DNA of 64,000 nt from Vicugna pacos (Eukaryota; Chordata; Mammalia; Artiodactyla; Camelidae). The stretch covers positions 74,741,001-74,805,000 of the forward strand of contig NC_132993.1 of the NCBI RefSeq assembly GCF_048564905.1, given 5' to 3'. Positions 31,996-44,400 of this stretch are shown here, in pieces. A program made the position numbers and the translations under genes. The notes beneath the pieces were generated by a model, which searched no databases, had not been told where the DNA came from, and saw only the letters and a program-made list of their open reading frames with translations. Every line of letters starts with the position of its first letter. Within the stretch, counting starts at the first letter, position 1.

Positions 31996-33844
31996 GAAGA
32001 AAAAAAATCACAAGGTTATTTCTCCCCTTAATTGAAAATATTTTATTCATTAGTTTTCATCCTTATTTTACATGACTAAAATTACAGTGGGTGAACAATT
32101 CTCAGCAAGTATTTTTACTAGTATTTTTATTTCATAAGTTCCTAACAATTTATTGATATATTTGAATTCAGCCAGGTTTTTATTCCCCTTGCCCACACAC
32201 CCCTCCCCCCAGCCAGGTTTTATAATGTGCATAACCCCCACCATGCTTAATTATTAAGTAAGTCAGTTTGCAAGCAGAAGCTTTCTTATTCATGTATTTA
32301 AGGCTAAGCTTTAAGAGAAAAAACTTCATTTGTAAATACATACAATTCCATAGGAAGTCACAAATCCTCAAAAAAATCCTCAAAACAGAAAAATGTGCTT
32401 TCTCAGGGTTATCCTGATACAGAAATGAAACCTGGGAGAAATATTTTTTACAATAGAAAAAGGATTCAGTAGATGGTGGAAACATGGAGTCCCAGTTGGC
32501 TACAGTAGTAACATACATTGTAAGAGGTAAGAGTGATACTTTTATTTATCAGTGATGCAAACTTAATCCCTGAAAGGCACATTCCTTTATAACAATTTTG
32601 TTTAATCTTCTTCCTTGTTTGATGAAAATATATATACAAAATTGTACACACATTAAAACCAGGATTTGGTTTCAATGTGCTTTAGCAGCATTGAATTCTA
32701 AAACTCTTCTTTTCCTCTATTAGTTTGAATAAATAATCACATTTTCTGGAGATCAGAGCATTCAGTATGAAATGTCAAAATGCAGGAGAAAAAAAGAGGA
32801 GTTGTTTTTAACTGTCCAGAAAGAATTACACGGTGGAAGTGCACAATGAGCCCTCCGTCTGTGTAGGTCACGGCACATCTTGACTTTTTCGGTGGGCTGT
32901 CTGCTAACTGATGGTCCCACGCTCCAGGGCAACAAGGATCCAAGTGTTCCTCAGTTTCCACAAGAAAAAGGTAAGTTCAGAAAAAGAAACTGACTTAGGG
33001 GATGAGACAGACTAAAAGGTTTTTAATTATGACGTATATTCGAAAGACTGGAGGGAAGACAGTGGGTCTGTCTTAGTTTTCAAAATTTGTTTTTGCTTTG
33101 CACATTAAACCCTTCAAAATACAGGTAAGTGAAAGGTAAAATGGAAACCATGCAACAGTGAGATTCTATAAGGTGAGATAAAGTTCGACCTACTTCTTAA
33201 CAAACAATCCGAATGGAATGTGAACGGTCATGAAAATTAAAGCTTGTGAAGAAGCCCAGAACTCAGAGCGTAGTTAAAGTGCTTGGAGCCCCTCAGTTAA
33301 ACAGCCCACGTGAATACAAAATTAACCTTAAGGCCATTCAGGGAAGAGAAATAATTAAGCAAGATGTGCAACGGCGAGGAAGGCGACCACCAGCATGGTT
33401 AGTGTTAGGGCAGCACCCGCCAAAGCTCATCCACCGCGAGCCTAATACCTTGATTCCTGTCTGCTTGCTAAATGTTCCTTTGGAGTAAGAAAGTGGTTTT
33501 TTTCCTGAAGGTTTATTTTATGGGGGAAACTTCTTGTGCTTTAGTGCCCCCCAAGTCACACATAAGTATTTCCCCTAGACAGAGGTGCATCTCTCTAGAT
33601 AAAGATCATTTACATTTATTTTGCTGTTACTCCAAATTTAAAAAATGCAGCAGATGAAGTTGTTAGTCCTTGGCGTTTAGTGTCCTTATCTGCTTGAATG
33701 TGCAGCAGGAAGGATACATTATCAGACAGCATTACCCTAGTTCTCATTTTCAAATCTCCCTGTCTGTGTCAGGCAGTGATATTTCAAGAAATCATTTTCT
33801 CCTTATATTCTCAAAGAGCTTTTAAAAAACAATGATTTTATTTA

Positions 33845-33950
33845 TTCTTCACATTTTTGGAGGTAGGTCAAAGATACCGTCTTGTTGCACGTGAGGAAAC
33901 TGAGGCACAGTGAGCTTAGGTGACTTGTTTCCGGGAACACAGAAAATCCA
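33845..33950 (-). repeat. MIR SINE, antisense
   Basis: Antisense MIR core 'gtgaggaaactgaggcacag' followed by 'gcttaggtgacttg'. It is probably within the NAPEPLD 3'UTR or just downstream. Confidence 0.85.
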
Positions 33951-34535
33951 TGGTGGACGAAGGATGAAAATTCAGAGTAAGTGGCCAACATGTGGCCTGC
34001 ATATTATATATACTTCTATATGTGACAACAAATTACAGAGCACTGCCTGGGTAGCATTTGGTAAGGAAAACCTGTTTTGATTATTGTTCATTTCACTGAG
34101 ACTGTGGACCGGGAAGACAGAAGGGGCTTCTGTCATCACCAGCTCTCTCACCTGGGAAGATTCAGAGTCACCAAGGGACTGCAGAGCCTGTCAGGGACTA
34201 ACACTCAGGTCAGCTTGACTCCAGAATTACTGTCTTTAACCACTAGTATCCACACTGGCTTAATACAAGCAGAACTGTGCTTAGGGAGTCATTTCATATA
34301 AAAATACAAGACATCAGAATCTATAAAACATGTTTATAAATCTCACTGACATATTGGTGCTAGAATTAAGAAACCAGAAAAAAATCAGTATATGGAGAGA
34401 AGATGGAATATGGAAAGGAAAGAATTCAAAGTGTATGGTCTATTAATATTGAAGATCTGCACTTTACCTTTGTACATTATTTCCTTGTAAACTATTTCCT
34501 TGCAGCTATATTTGTACTTAGCAGGTCTGACTTTT

Positions 34536-34651
34536 CTGTATGTTTAATCTCCAATTCCTCAAATCATATTCTCATAACCATATTTCTCCTCCCCTGTATG
34601 TTTAATCTCCAATTCCTCAAATCATATTCTCATAACCATATTTCTCCTCCC
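34536..34651. repeat. Perfect 58-bp tandem duplication
   Basis: The unit starting 'ctgtatgtttaatctccaat' at 34536 is repeated without any change at 34594, ending at 34651. Two identical copies in otherwise unique DNA indicate a recent duplication. It is 0.65 kb beyond the NAPEPLD stop codon, probably in its 3'UTR. Confidence 0.95.
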
Positions 34652-35295
34652 TCTGCCCAGCTCAGAGGGCTTTTGATTTGGGGATTGTAGACATGCCATA
34701 GAATATACTGTTCCTCTCTTTTAAAAAGTTAAGTCTTTACAAATGATAATTTAGCCCAAACTCCTAGGTTTTTATGTTTAAAAAAATAAATCACTTAATA
34801 TTTGGCATATAAACTAATCTCGACAGAGCAATCATTGCTCTAAGCATGTGGGAATGTCATCATTTACTCTCATATGAGTATAAGAACTGTTTCTACGTGC
34901 AGGCTTCTGAAAATCTAGACAGGCAGACAGCCTTGCCTCAACTCGCAGAAGGCCCCGAAGAATAGAAAAACAGAAATGAGTCTTTAAAATCAGTTTTCCA
35001 TAACTTCAAACTCCTACCACTAAAGTAGAATGCTTTAGTAAAAAAACTTCCATAGCAATGCTTAGGTCATCAAGATGTGATTTAAAATCCACATTACCCA
35101 ATTCATTATTTAAATGACCCACCTCTGCACTCTGTTTATATGATTGGCCATCATGTGAGTAAGCAAACTGTAAGACAAGACACAATCTTGCAGAAGTGGT
35201 TTCCAAATGTAAAAGATCGTAATGTTCATGAATTTTAGTCTTTTCAGATTTTTATCAGATGGTGCCTTTTTCATTGAAAGCTCCTGCACTCATGT

Positions 35296-35427
35296 TTATT
35301 CAGAAGAGTTTTCATCATCAGTATTAAGGTACCTTGATTCTCCATGCTTCAAGACAAAAAAATCTTCAGTCTTAAGTCCGTATCTTTCTAGAGCCTCACT
35401 CAGCTTCACTGGAGGTTCTAAGTAATG
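35296..35427 (-). CDS. NAPEPLD: NAPEPLD last coding exon, residues 352-394
   Basis: Starts after ctttgccag, encodes [17 protein letters not shown] to DDENSSE and ends at TAA (35298-35296). The stretch [15 protein letters not shown] is conserved across mammals. The very C-terminal residues differ from human. Confidence 0.95.
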   Translation of the reverse strand, partial: HYLEPPVKLSEALERYGLKTEDFFVLKHGESRYLNTDDENSSE

Positions 35428-38400
35428 CTGGCAAAGGACAGAGGAAAAAATGGAAAAAGAGTAAGCATACGTATATTTGGGACAATATCTCAAATAAAAG
35501 GTCAAAGTAAAAGAACCAGCATAGCCTACGTAAAATAATGCTCTTTTCACTGGAGTGTTAGCAAATAAGCCAATCACATTGTCTTTGATTTTTCCCTCAA
35601 GTTAGGAAAAAATGCTGAGTAAGATAGAACTTCACAGTAGTAACAGCCCAAAGTGTTAACACCTCGCAAGTAAAGGGGAAAGATAAATTCAATCCTGATG
35701 CCATTTTTAACACTTTACTTTCCAGAAACAAAGCTGAAAAGCATTAGAAGTCTATTGTTTTGTAAAGCCCTACCCAAAAAATGCATTCCTTCCTATCATT
35801 TTAAACACTATGTTATTAACACCTCATAGCATTATTTTATGTTTTCCTAGCAGAAATGATGCAGTTCCAGAAGGCACCTTCTTTCTGTAGGTCTAAGAAT
35901 TCTGTAAACAATAACAGTATAATTCTTTTAATGTACTCTGCAGTGATTATAAAGACATGTCTTTGCATCTTGATAGAGTAGTGCTTTTTTTTCCTTTTTC
36001 ATCTTTATCAGGTAGAACTGTTAGTCTGACTGCACATACGTATTATATTGCAGGTAAGTACATGTACAATATGCTGCACACTTACAGTTTATATATATAC
36101 GCTGGGCATTGTTTCTAAGAATTGATTAGGGCTTTAGCTTTTTAATGTTACATAGTTCAAAGTTATAAAGCCAACCACACAATAAGAATTAACAGAATGT
36201 GGTAATATAATTGTTAAGTCAGTCTATTCAAACTTACGCTGAACAGCATAAAATCTGATTTCCCTACATGAAATCCCAGTCTAAATGGGATCCATGCTAA
36301 AGATACAATTAGAGAATTAAGTGTTACCAATACTTTGGGAGATTGTAAGGAGTGTGAACGTGTGTAAGCAAATGCTAGGGAAGGTATTTCAGGCTGAAGG
36401 AGGGCGGTTACCCTCAAGCTGCAGCCAGATTCCGATGCTGTCTGAGGAGTGAAGAGGGGCCTGGGGAACCCCTCACTTTTTCACAGCTCAAAACAAAACA
36501 AAACAAAAAAACGCACCTTGTTAAAGAATAGACTATTTGAATATGTATTGTTCTAACTACTTAATAGTTATTAAAGGTATAAAAGATAAATCATTTCACC
36601 AGTTATTTTGGTCTAAATCTTTACATTGCATAGTAGCTATTTTTACAATGAATAAAGGGGGAAAATAGCTATTACACAAAGGGTTTTTTCCTGGTTTCAA
36701 TTAGAAAAGCTGTTACAGGTGGATATTAAAGCAAGAGTAAAAAAAATCCAGTCTAAGTCTGCTTGTGCCTTTCATGCGGCAGGGCCTCCCGAGCACCCAG
36801 AGTAGCCAGGCGAGTGAACCAAAAAAAACTTGCTTTCCTGGAGCTTACATCCCAGTAGAGAGACAGGTAAGAAAGAAATGAATAAGAACATAGGTGGTAC
36901 CTCAATGGTTGATGCGTACTGGGGAGAAACTGGTTAGTAAGTGTGGGAAATGCAAGTTGTATTCTAAATACAATCATCTGAAGTCCTTTTCGAGAAGGCA
37001 GCATCTGAACAGAGACCCGATGGAGCAGGCTGCGCTGCGCTTTGTGGGCGAGTGCGATGGTCCTGGAAGAGGAGTGGCAGGACCAGACTTAAGGTAACAG
37101 TGCCTTCCCTGTGCAGTGTTGGGGGCAGTGTGGCGGCAGAGAAGGTGGTGAGCAGTCGTCAAAACAGCATCTGGAGGGTGAGCTGAGTGCATGTTGGGGA
37201 AAAGCCGGGTGGGGGCTAGGAGAGAGAGAAGTCAAGGTTTTGGCTGGACTAGCTTGGAAGAAGGGTGTTGCCATTGAGATGTAATAGAAACAAGTTTGAG
37301 GGAAGATTAGGATGTTTGGTTTTAGACTTCAGTTTTGGGTACCTACCAGATATCCACGTGGAGATGTCACAAAGGCAGTTGCTGGATGTATAAACATGGA
37401 CTGTGGGGGGAAGCAGGCTAGAGAGGTACAGTGGATGGATGCTGTTGAAAGTCGTAAGACTGAAGAGATTGTCAAAGCAGCAACCAGCTAGAGACGCACA
37501 CAGCTGAGAAGGAAGGGAGGAGGGCAGCTAGCAGCAGGTGCGTGTACTCCCAGGAAACCCAGCCAAGTTCTCTGTGGTTTAAGATGGGCTGTTTCACGTA
37601 CAGTTACTGGCCACACACATCTTTTTTTCCCACCTGCTCACCTGTTACGTTAGGGGGTCAGGGGTGCCTTTCTGAGGAACTGATGTTAACTATGCTCTGG
37701 TTACCCCATTATTCCTAGAGAGAACCACTTACAGGACTAGCCGACAGCAGGAATCTACTTCTAGCCTTTTTTATGTACACAGGAGATTGCTAACATGCCC
37801 CCGAAAAAAATGTAACTTTAAATAATAGCCTAAGGCAAGAAGCTTCCCTTGCAAAGCTGTTTTGAAGAGATTTCAAAATGATGAAATTCTTTAACAAAAC
37901 ATTTTTTAGTGGGAAATTCTTTCTCCCCTGTGCTCTGCAAGTCTTGGTCAACAGTACACTTACACAAATAATTTCTTTCCTAAACTGTAACTTTAGTTAT
38001 AAGCTATACCTCAGTGTGGATTTTGATGCTCCTGTATCTTTGAGTTGCTTCATAGGTCAATTCTTGGCTGTTTCAACCACCTAGAAGATAACTCTAGACA
38101 GAGGCAAGTGACTGACAGCTGTCTCAGCACAAGTGCTTTAGTCCCACAGGGAAGATAAAAATGCCCAACAGCCAAGGGACCAAAGCAAGACAGATGAGAG
38201 ACAAAGGGGAGCAAGCAGTGAAAACAGAGGCCGCCCGCCCCATACGAGGGCCAGTGTTCCACAGTCTGTGCCAGCAGGTGTTCCAAATAAAGACCCTGGT
38301 CATTTAAGAAGTTAGACATGTATTACATAGTCTTTGAAATTTGTTTCCACAAATACTAGTAAGTTTTAAGTGCTTAAATACATGAGGAAGTTCACTCATT

Positions 38401-41400
38401 CTTTAGATAAATCCAGTGCTGCTCCTTTCCAATCTCAAAAGTGTTGCCAAGTCAAGGACATCGTTAATCTGCTCATATAATAACCACTTTAAAATGATTT
38501 GCATTTAAGTGTTTGCAAAGCATAGGCTAAACATATCCCCCAATTCCATCTACTTTTATAATTTATTTAGCAAACTCATAGTTGTCAGATTATGCAATTA
38601 ATGTCAAAAAGAGTGATGTTTCATTAAGAAATACGTTTAAGAAATAAAGATGTAGGTTAAGATTTATAATAGGGATAGTTCTTGAAGGCTGAGGTTTTCT
38701 CATCTTCTCATGCCAGTAAAGAGCGTAACTCAACAATTAATTACACAAGTTAAAAATCTAGGAGTCATCCTTGATTCTTTTCTTGCACAGGCTTAATAAA
38801 TACTGCTACTTCATCTAAGATGCTGGAATATTATATATGGAACATAAACATCCACATCTAAATAATCTCTACACACATGGAACTCATACATACCTGGAGT
38901 AAGAAACTGCCACCTAATACAGTGGTCTCCCAGTGGAAACCAGGATCCGCTTCTCCCTTCTCCAGGTACACACACACTCAGATTCTCCTTCACCCTTCTC
39001 ATGCCCATCATTCATTTACTGATTCTATTCTGTCCTCCCCAGCGAGGCTCAGGGTTGCAGCATCACAGAATCGGAATTTTGATTGGGGGGGAGGCAGACA
39101 GTGCATTAATTTTGGAACAAAACGCAACTAGGGAGAGGGCATGTCAGAGGCAGTGCTCAAAACAGCGTGACAGCACACGCCCCCGCAGAGCCACACAGGG
39201 ATGTGGAAGAGGCCACACAGCAAAGCAGAAGCAACCAAACTCAACCATCTTTTCTAAATTTTGCTTAGGGCAGGCCCTGAATCCAGGAAAAGGAGAGAAA
39301 CCGTTTTGCTAACCTGCTTGATTCCAGAACCCTGGCTAGTAGCACAGTTCTGGGTTTAGCTACCATAAGGAAAAGTCAGCTCTTTCTGTGTTAGTCTAGG
39401 CATAAAACCACCATTTATCCCAATGCCTGGCACACAGCAGACACGGAATCTGTTTACTGTCAGTAAAGTTCCAAGCTGCCCTGCCTTACTTCCCCCATCG
39501 CCCTCTGTACCGTCCACACGCTGGCTGAACTGACTCCTCGCCAGCCCCCGTGCTCGCTGCCTCCAGTCCCACACGCACCTTCCCACAGCCAAGGTCAGGT
39601 GCCACCTCTTCCTGAAGATCTCCCTCGTCCCTTAAGTCAGGAAGTCCCTGCCTCTGAGACCACTTCATCTGTCCCCCTTTACAGCACTTGCCCCTTTAAC
39701 ACCTATTTTAAAGTAATGATGTAGATGTCTTACATCTTCCGCTAGAGTGAAAGCCTCCTTTCGACTGCACACATTTTTGGTTATATAAACACAGCTGCAT
39801 TAACTACAGAAGTAAAAGAACAGCATGTATTGAAAGTTTTTTCACTGTTAAGATTGTTTTACTAAAGTGATTTACCACCATGCAGGTTCTGATTCCAGTT
39901 TGGTTTCTGAACACACAAGGGTACAGTGGTGCCTGAATCCTATCACAGGTCACACGCAACCCAAGTTATTTTTATCACAACCACACTCACCTCATTTGCT
40001 AAGGCAAAAGTTCCCCAGTGAATTGCCAGAGATTTCTTTGTTTGAAGATCAATATGAATCCTTACAGCCTCTTCTGGATCTACATGCTGGTATTTCATAA
40101 ACCACCTGGTAAAACACAGCAATTTATTAATTCTGGTCTTTGAAATTAGTGTTTATTTCTAATCACTACATCTAGTTAACCTTTTAAGATTCTGCACCGT
40201 AATAAATCACAGTAGACAAAACCATCTCTCTTCATTCCACTTTTCTGCTGGAAAAAAATAAGCAAAAATCTTTCTTGTACAAACTGCTATACAGTTAAGT
40301 CTCAAGCAAAATAACTCCTTGAATAGTAAGATTTTGTTTCACATGTCTTACGATTTTTTTTTACTGATTTATTCTGAAGATATAACTTACCATTACTTGA
40401 AAAAAGTATGTTATCTTGCAATCCTGGTACTAATCAAAGAAACTGAATAATGGGTAAAGAACTAGAAACCAAAACTCCAGTTGCAAAATGACCTGAAAAG
40501 CTTGCCGAAACTTACTTTTCTAAATTGTGCTAAAGAGAGAAAAGCAAACAAACATTACAAACATTGTACAACTGAGGAGTGAGGTGTCTGCTTGGGAAGA
40601 AGAGGGTACATCAGGGGGACAGAATGGACACAGTGGAAACCCTGAAAGGCCGCCTCATGCCTGGGAAGCACTGGGCTCAGGAGACAGGGCGCCCGGGCAT
40701 GAATCCCAGTGCTGCCCATTGCTAGGAATGCCTCTGAGGCCACTTCAAATTCTCTAGCTTCCATTTCCTTGTCTGTGAGGTGGAAGCTATGCCACCACTT
40801 CACAAGGGTGCTGGGAGATTAAACAAGGCAAAGTTTACTGAAAGCATCCAGCACAGCACCTGCTTCACAGAATTCTCCCAGAAGAGAGCGGACAGAACAA
40901 CACTTCCAAAAGAATTCCGATACAAAGCAAAAAAGTATACTATCAACAAGCAAGTCCTTTGCTTTCCCAGCCATCAGTTTAGACGAGGAAGAACAACATT
41001 GTCTAAACATTGTTCCCGTCCCAAGCCTGCTACTGCAACTCAGGCTGCAGTGAGGACGAGGGAGGTGGGTCCAGCACAAGCGCTCCTGCGCTTTACAGAA
41101 CACAGCACGGGGAAGGCCACCACCTACAACGGCAGGAGGGTTGTTACTTCCTGTTCGGAGCTGCCGGCCAGATGGGCGCCCAGAGACAAAGCCCCTGTGT
41201 CCCTCCCAGGGGCAGATGAGACAAGCACTTGTGCCACCCTGTCCCCTGACACTCCAGATTCAGAGCTAGATGGAAAGAGGTTTGGGTGTTTTCCACTTTT
41301 TTTTTTTTTTAAACTCCTTCAAAGCAAAGGAATAGACGTATTCCTTTATACCCTGATGTCTATCTGAAATAAATTTACAATGTTTATTACTCTGGTATGA

Positions 41401-44400
41401 AAATCAATAAAATCCTCATGGATTTGGATAGACCGCCTCATGACAGAAGGTCTCAAAGTAAGGATGAAAACATTCTAGCATCTCACTGAAAGGCACTGTG
41501 GGGTGAACTGTCTTACATTTACAGAGTACTTGGGAGTTTTGTTGATAACATTATTTCTAAAATTTTAGTCCTGACCAGAGAACTGTACTGCATAGCAGAC
41601 ACTACCACAATTTAGTTCTTTTAGAAGAATTTAGAACTTCTTTCAGAATGTTCTCCCCGTCCTTCTCCCACCTTAGTAACAAAACAGCTGCCGAGCAAGC
41701 AGGAAGGGGGAATCACGTGAGTGCATCTGTGTAGTTGGGCTACACACATTCTATCACATGTATATGCAAGTCTATTCTGCTACATAGGAAAATTTACTTT
41801 CACAATTATAAATATTCTAATATATTATCAGGTACCAATACCACATATCAATATCATAAAATTCATTTGTAAACAAGTTGATGTTTTGAGAGATTTCATT
41901 AGAATTCAGAATTAGAATTATGTGGAAAAGTGAAATTCAAGCACTATTATTTACCTTATATAAAAAATTATAAACAAAAATATACAGCCCCTTGAATGAA
42001 GAAAAGGAAAAACATTAATAAAGTGATGAAAGTGCTTTGGTGAACTTCTATGATCAGATCTGCTCAACTGACCTGTGTGTCACTGCTCTTCCTGGTACTG
42101 TACTGCCTACATAAAGTGCCATCCTACACGCCAGTCTGTGTGTACACGCACATTTCAGGAAATAAAACATTTTAATTAGCCGTTTGCTACTTTTAGTGTT
42201 TCTTTCATTTCACTTCAGCCAGAACTGACTGAAATCTAGCTGAATTCTTTTGAAATCACCTCTCTTCCTTACACAAACAGTATTGAGGAAAACACAGGCA
42301 GCAGATGGGTCTCTTGGGTCTCAGTGCTAGTGTGACCTTTATCTACTCTGAAGACAGGTGATGAGGATGTTAAGGCTGGAGGGTGAGGAGTGAGTAATGC
42401 AACAGTGTCTTTACCAGACTAAATAAAACCATCACAAGGAACTAATGCTATTGGCCAAGTACTTGCTTTTACTCCATTAAACACAGGACAGGGGTCGGGT
42501 AAATGGAACAAAAAGTGGTCACAGAATGAGAGGATCCTCAAGGAAGAGCAGGAGTTAGGTTTGATTACTGGCTGATCTGTTTAACTTGAGTAGGAATGGT
42601 ACGTGAACTTCTGGCGAGGTAGACTAATTCTTTAAACATTGGTCCTTTCTTCTTGGTAATATGATTTCTAGTTTTAAATAATTAAGAGGTATGACTGTGA
42701 ATAAAATATTTTCATACGAACTATATGGAAACAACTTGGAAAACCTAGAAGAAATGGACAAGTTTCCGGAAACAGCGCACCAAGACTGAATCAAGAAGAA
42801 ATAGACCACTTGAACAGACCAATCACTAGAAACGAAATAGAATAAGCAATTTAACAACCTCCCTACAAACAAAAGTCCAGGACCAGATGGCTTCACTGGG
42901 GAATTCTAGCACACAAAGAACTTATACCAGTCCTTCTCAAACTCCAAAAGACTGAAGGGGAGGGAATACTCCCTAACTCATTCTATGAAGCCACTGTTAA
43001 TCACCCCGATACCAAAAGTCAGACAAACATACTAACCAGAAAGGAAGATTACTAGCCAATATCACGATGAACATAGATGCAAAACTCCTCAACAAAATAT
43101 TAGCAAACAGAATTCAACAAATGAAAAAGTCCATAAACGCCACGATCAAGCTGGATTCATCTCAGGGACACAGGGATGGTTCCAGATACACTACGCAACA
43201 TGATACACCACATTAACAATAAGGGACAAAAACCACATGATGATCTCAAAAGATGCAGAAAAAGCATTTGATAAAATTCAACACCCATGTATGATAAACT
43301 CTTACCAGTAAGAGTGGGTATAGAGGGCACATACCTCAACATAATAAAAGCTATTTACGACAAACCCACAGCCATCACAGTACTCAATGGTGAAAAACTC
43401 AGAGCCTTCCCACAAAAATCTGGAACCAAGGATGCCCACTCTCACTTCTATTCAACATAGTTGTGGAAGTCCCAGCCACAGCAATCAGGCAAGAACAAGA
43501 AATAAAAGGGATCCAAACTGGAAGAGAAGAGGTGAAATTGTCACTATATGTGGATGACATAATACTATATATAGAAAACCCTAAAAGCTCCACACAAAAA
43601 CTATTAGAGCTGATAAAAGAATTCAGCAAGGTAGCAGGATATGAGATTAACATACAAAAATTAGCTGCATTTCTTACACTAACAATGAATTAGCAGGAAA
43701 AGAAAGAATCCCTTTTAAAATTGCATCCAAAACAATAAAATACTTAGGAATAAATCTGACAAAGGAGGTGAAAGACTTACACATGGAGAACTACAAAACA
43801 TTGATTAAAGAAATTAAAGACGACAAAGATATGGAAAGATACCCCACGATCTTGGAGTGGAAGAATTAATATTGTTGAAATGGCCATACTACCCAAAGCA
43901 ATCTACAGATTTAATGAAATCCCTATCAAATTACCCAGGACATTTTCCACAGAACTTGAACAAATAATCTTAAAATTTATATGGAATTACAAAAGACCCA
44001 GAATTGCCAAAGCAATACTAAAGAAAAAGAATGAAGCTGGAGGAATAACCCGCCCAGACTTCAGACAATACTACAGAGCTACAGTAATCAAACTGTGGTA
44101 TTAGCATAAAAACAGACATATGGATCAATGGAACAGAACAGAGCCCAGAAGTAAACCCACAGACCTACAGTCAACTTTCAACAAAGGAGGCAAGAATATA
44201 CAAGGGAGAAAAGACAGTCTCTTCAGCAAGTGGTGGTGGGGAAACTGGACAGATGCATGTAAATCAATGAAGTTAGAACACTCCCTCACTCCATACACAA
44301 GAATAAACTGAAACTGGCTTAAAGACTTAAATATAAGACAAGACACGATAAATCTAGACAAGAACACGGGTAAAACATTCTGACATAAATCTCAGTAATG

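Larger units (their letters stand above)
31133..35295. other. Convergent 3' region between ARMC10 and NAPEPLD
   Basis: It separates the ARMC10 stop codon from the NAPEPLD stop codon and must hold both 3'UTRs, which in human end very close together or overlap. 31690-32000 looks like an old L1-like 3' region, and 33845-33950 is an antisense MIR. 34536-34651 is a perfect 58-bp tandem duplication. Several minus-strand AATAAA candidates exist (for example opposite 32179-32184), and I cannot choose among them for NAPEPLD. Confidence 0.6.

Noticed and set aside
36830-37500. Candidate unknown exon cluster (frames of 60-80 codons, moderate GC)
   Set aside because: Its phrases ('tggagcttacatcccag', 'atccacgtggagatgtc') belong to a widely dispersed ancient mammalian repeat, with no splice-bounded conserved frame.
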